DNA from: Halobacillus campisalis
GTDB taxonomy: Bacteria > Bacillota > Bacilli > Bacillales > Halobacillaceae
Reading direction: 5' to 3'
Length of the DNA: 64,000 bases
NCBI RefSeq assembly: GCF_030345335.1
Contig: NZ_JAPVRC010000001.1
Coordinates: 372,001 to 436,000, forward strand
The notes below the pieces were generated by a model. It was not told where the DNA came from. It did not search any database and saw only the letters and a program-made list of their open reading frames with translations. Position 1 is the stretch's first letter, and every line of letters begins with the position of its first letter. The translations under genes were made by a program, and so were the position numbers. Positions 62,887-64,000 of this stretch are shown piece by piece.

Positions 62887-63077
62887 TGTCTTCCTGATCG
62901 CTCGTTCTCCGTTTCTCCTTCTCTACAATTTTCATTTTACGAATCTGGCTTTCAACGAATTGTAAGGAAAGTTGAGCACCAAATGGTCAAGCTTGAGAAA
63001 TAACTACTCGATAGGGTTTTCGTTCTTTATCAATACTGATAGAATGATAGGAATCAGAGAAAAAGTAGGTGTTTAAA

Positions 63078-63575
63078 ATGAAAGAAATCGAAGTGGAATT
63101 ACTAAAGCTAATTGAAAAAAATGCTAACTTAAAAGTTGAAAAAATCGCAAAGTTAATGGGTAAAAGTATAGATGAGGTTTCGGAGTTACTGCGTGATTTG
63201 GAAGAGAAAAAGGCCATTCTAGGCTATTCAACACTGATAGACTGGGCAAAAGTCTTAGATACAGAAGAAGTTACAGCAATGGTGGACGTCAAAGTGACAC
63301 CTGCACGTGGTGTTGGATTTGATAAAGTAGCTGAACGTATTTATCGGTTCCCAGAAGTGAAAGCAGTTTATTTAATGTCAGGTGCATACGACCTGTCAGT
63401 ATCTGTGAAAGGAAAAACGATGACAGAAATAGGTAAGTTTATTTCTGAAAAACTATCTGCTCTCGATTCTGTCTTATCGACGACAACACATTTTGTTTTG
63501 AAAAGGTATAAACATGACGGCATTATATTACATGATGATGATGACGATGATAAAAGAATTGTGGTATCACCATGA
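63078..63575 (+). CDS. alaR: Lrp/AsnC-family regulator (AlaR/YugG-like)
   Basis: The 165-residue product has an N-terminal winged helix (about 1-60) and a C-terminal RAM/Lrp domain with AVYLMSGAYDLSV (near 95-107), ending in a run of six aspartates and KRIVVSP. It resembles B. subtilis YugG (AlaR), which activates the adjacent alanine transaminase gene. ATG 63078 follows GTAGGTG. The stop codon overlaps the next start as ATGA, so the two genes are an operon. Confidence 0.85.
   Translation: MKEIEVELLKLIEKNANLKVEKIAKLMGKSIDEVSELLRDLEEKKAILGYSTLIDWAKVLDTEEVTAMVDVKVTPARGVGFDKVAERIYRFPEVKAVYLMSGAYDLSVSVKGKTMTEIGKFISEKLSALDSVLSTTTHFVLKRYKHDGIILHDDDDDDKRIVVSP
63532..63551 (+). repeat. short trinucleotide repeat in alaR
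   Basis: GATGATGATGACGATGAT-type triplets code for the run of aspartates near the end of the Lrp-type protein. Slippage here would change the length of the run without a frame shift. Confidence 0.7.
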
Positions 63576-64000
63576 AGACAACTTCTTATATATCCAGGCA
63601 AGTTGAAAATTTGAAACCATCTGGAATCAGACGTTTTTTTGATTTGGCAGCACAGATGGATGATGTTATTTCTCTCGGAGTAGGCGAGCCGGATTTTGTT
63701 ACTCCCTGGAATTTTATCGAACAGAGTTTCCATGCGCTTGAACAGGGCTATACATCTTATACTGAAAATGCAGGTATGATTGAGCTGCGCGAGGAAATCA
63801 GCAACTATTTAAGTGGCAGTTTTCAATTGGATTACGATCCAAATGAACAGCTCGTTGTTACTGTCGGGGCCAGTCAGGCGATCGATTTAGCATTAAGGAC
63901 AGTGGTCGAGCCTGGAGATGAAGTAATTGTAGTTGAACCAAGCTTTGTAGCATACGTGCCGATCGTGAGTTTAGCAGGCGGAACTCCGGTTACGATTCAA
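63572..64000 (+). CDS. alaT: PLP-dependent aminotransferase, AlaT/YugH-like (C-terminus beyond window)
   Basis: The first 143 residues of a class I/II aminotransferase are present; the rest lies beyond the right edge. Visible are the substrate-side SLGVGEPDFVTP, YTENAGMIELREEI and the cofactor-contact VTVGASQAIDLALR. The preceding overlapping AlaR-like regulator gene points to alanine transaminase (YugH/AlaT). The PLP lysine is not in the window, so activity cannot be checked. Confidence 0.88.
   Translation, partial: MKTTSYISRQVENLKPSGIRRFFDLAAQMDDVISLGVGEPDFVTPWNFIEQSFHALEQGYTSYTENAGMIELREEISNYLSGSFQLDYDPNEQLVVTVGASQAIDLALRTVVEPGDEVIVVEPSFVAYVPIVSLAGGTPVTIQ

Overview
The window reads as a chromosomal core segment of a spore-forming, low-GC Gram-positive bacterium of the Bacillaceae. 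The gene order from spoIVA to the yqkF-like reductase follows the Bacillus subtilis order closely. Proteins are moderately acidic and diverged from B. subtilis, so a Halobacillus- or Virgibacillus-like halophile is my guess; this is inference from style, not from a search. Almost everything lies on the minus strand. No rRNA, tRNA, prophage, transposase or CRISPR array was seen.

Layout, left to right: spoIVA (partial); yphF, yphE, spoVIF, gpsA and der; yphA, fni, the S1 homologue, plsC and cmk; a PilZ protein (motI/ypfA); the germination pair ypeB-sleB; prsW; asparaginase; ypdA; gudB; ddl; mecA2 (ypbH); a MerR regulator with a cobalamin-binding domain; a CBS-domain protein; cotJABC on the plus strand; ypbD, recQ, ypbB; ferredoxin; sigX-rsiX; a riboswitch-controlled cobalamin-type ECF module; resABCDE; rluB; spmAB-dacB; scpAB; ypuF; ribT; ppiB; lysA; the spoVA operon; spoIIAA-spoIIAB-sigF; dacF; pdp-punA-deoB; xerD-yqzK-fur; spoIIM; nudF; an aldo/keto reductase; and an alaR-alaT pair cut by the right edge.

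Sporulation and germination dominate: about twenty genes (coat, engulfment, cortex, SpoVA channel, forespore sigma factor, germination hydrolase). Candidate sigma-E, sigma-F and sigma-G promoters can be read in front of spoIVA, dacB, cotJA, dacF and spoVAA. Other readable controls are a sigma-X autoregulatory promoter at sigX, a consensus sigma-A promoter with an exact PerR-type box at fur, and many intrinsic terminators.

Three signals stand out. First, a cobalamin theme: a B12 riboswitch (about 32.18-32.34 kb) precedes a DUF4430 lipoprotein and an ECF S component, and about 10 kb away a CarH-type MerR regulator keeps the light/B12-sensing motifs. Second, a family of composite intergenic repeats (13.3-14.4, 19.9-20.7 and 30.1-30.8 kb, with decayed copies at 1.1-1.5 and 48.8-49.1 kb) has imperfect inverted ends, long stems that change sequence but stay paired, and a shared internal module. 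One decayed copy sits where spoVAEa lies in the B. subtilis spoVA operon, and that gene is absent here. Third, a strongly folded untranslated leader precedes der.
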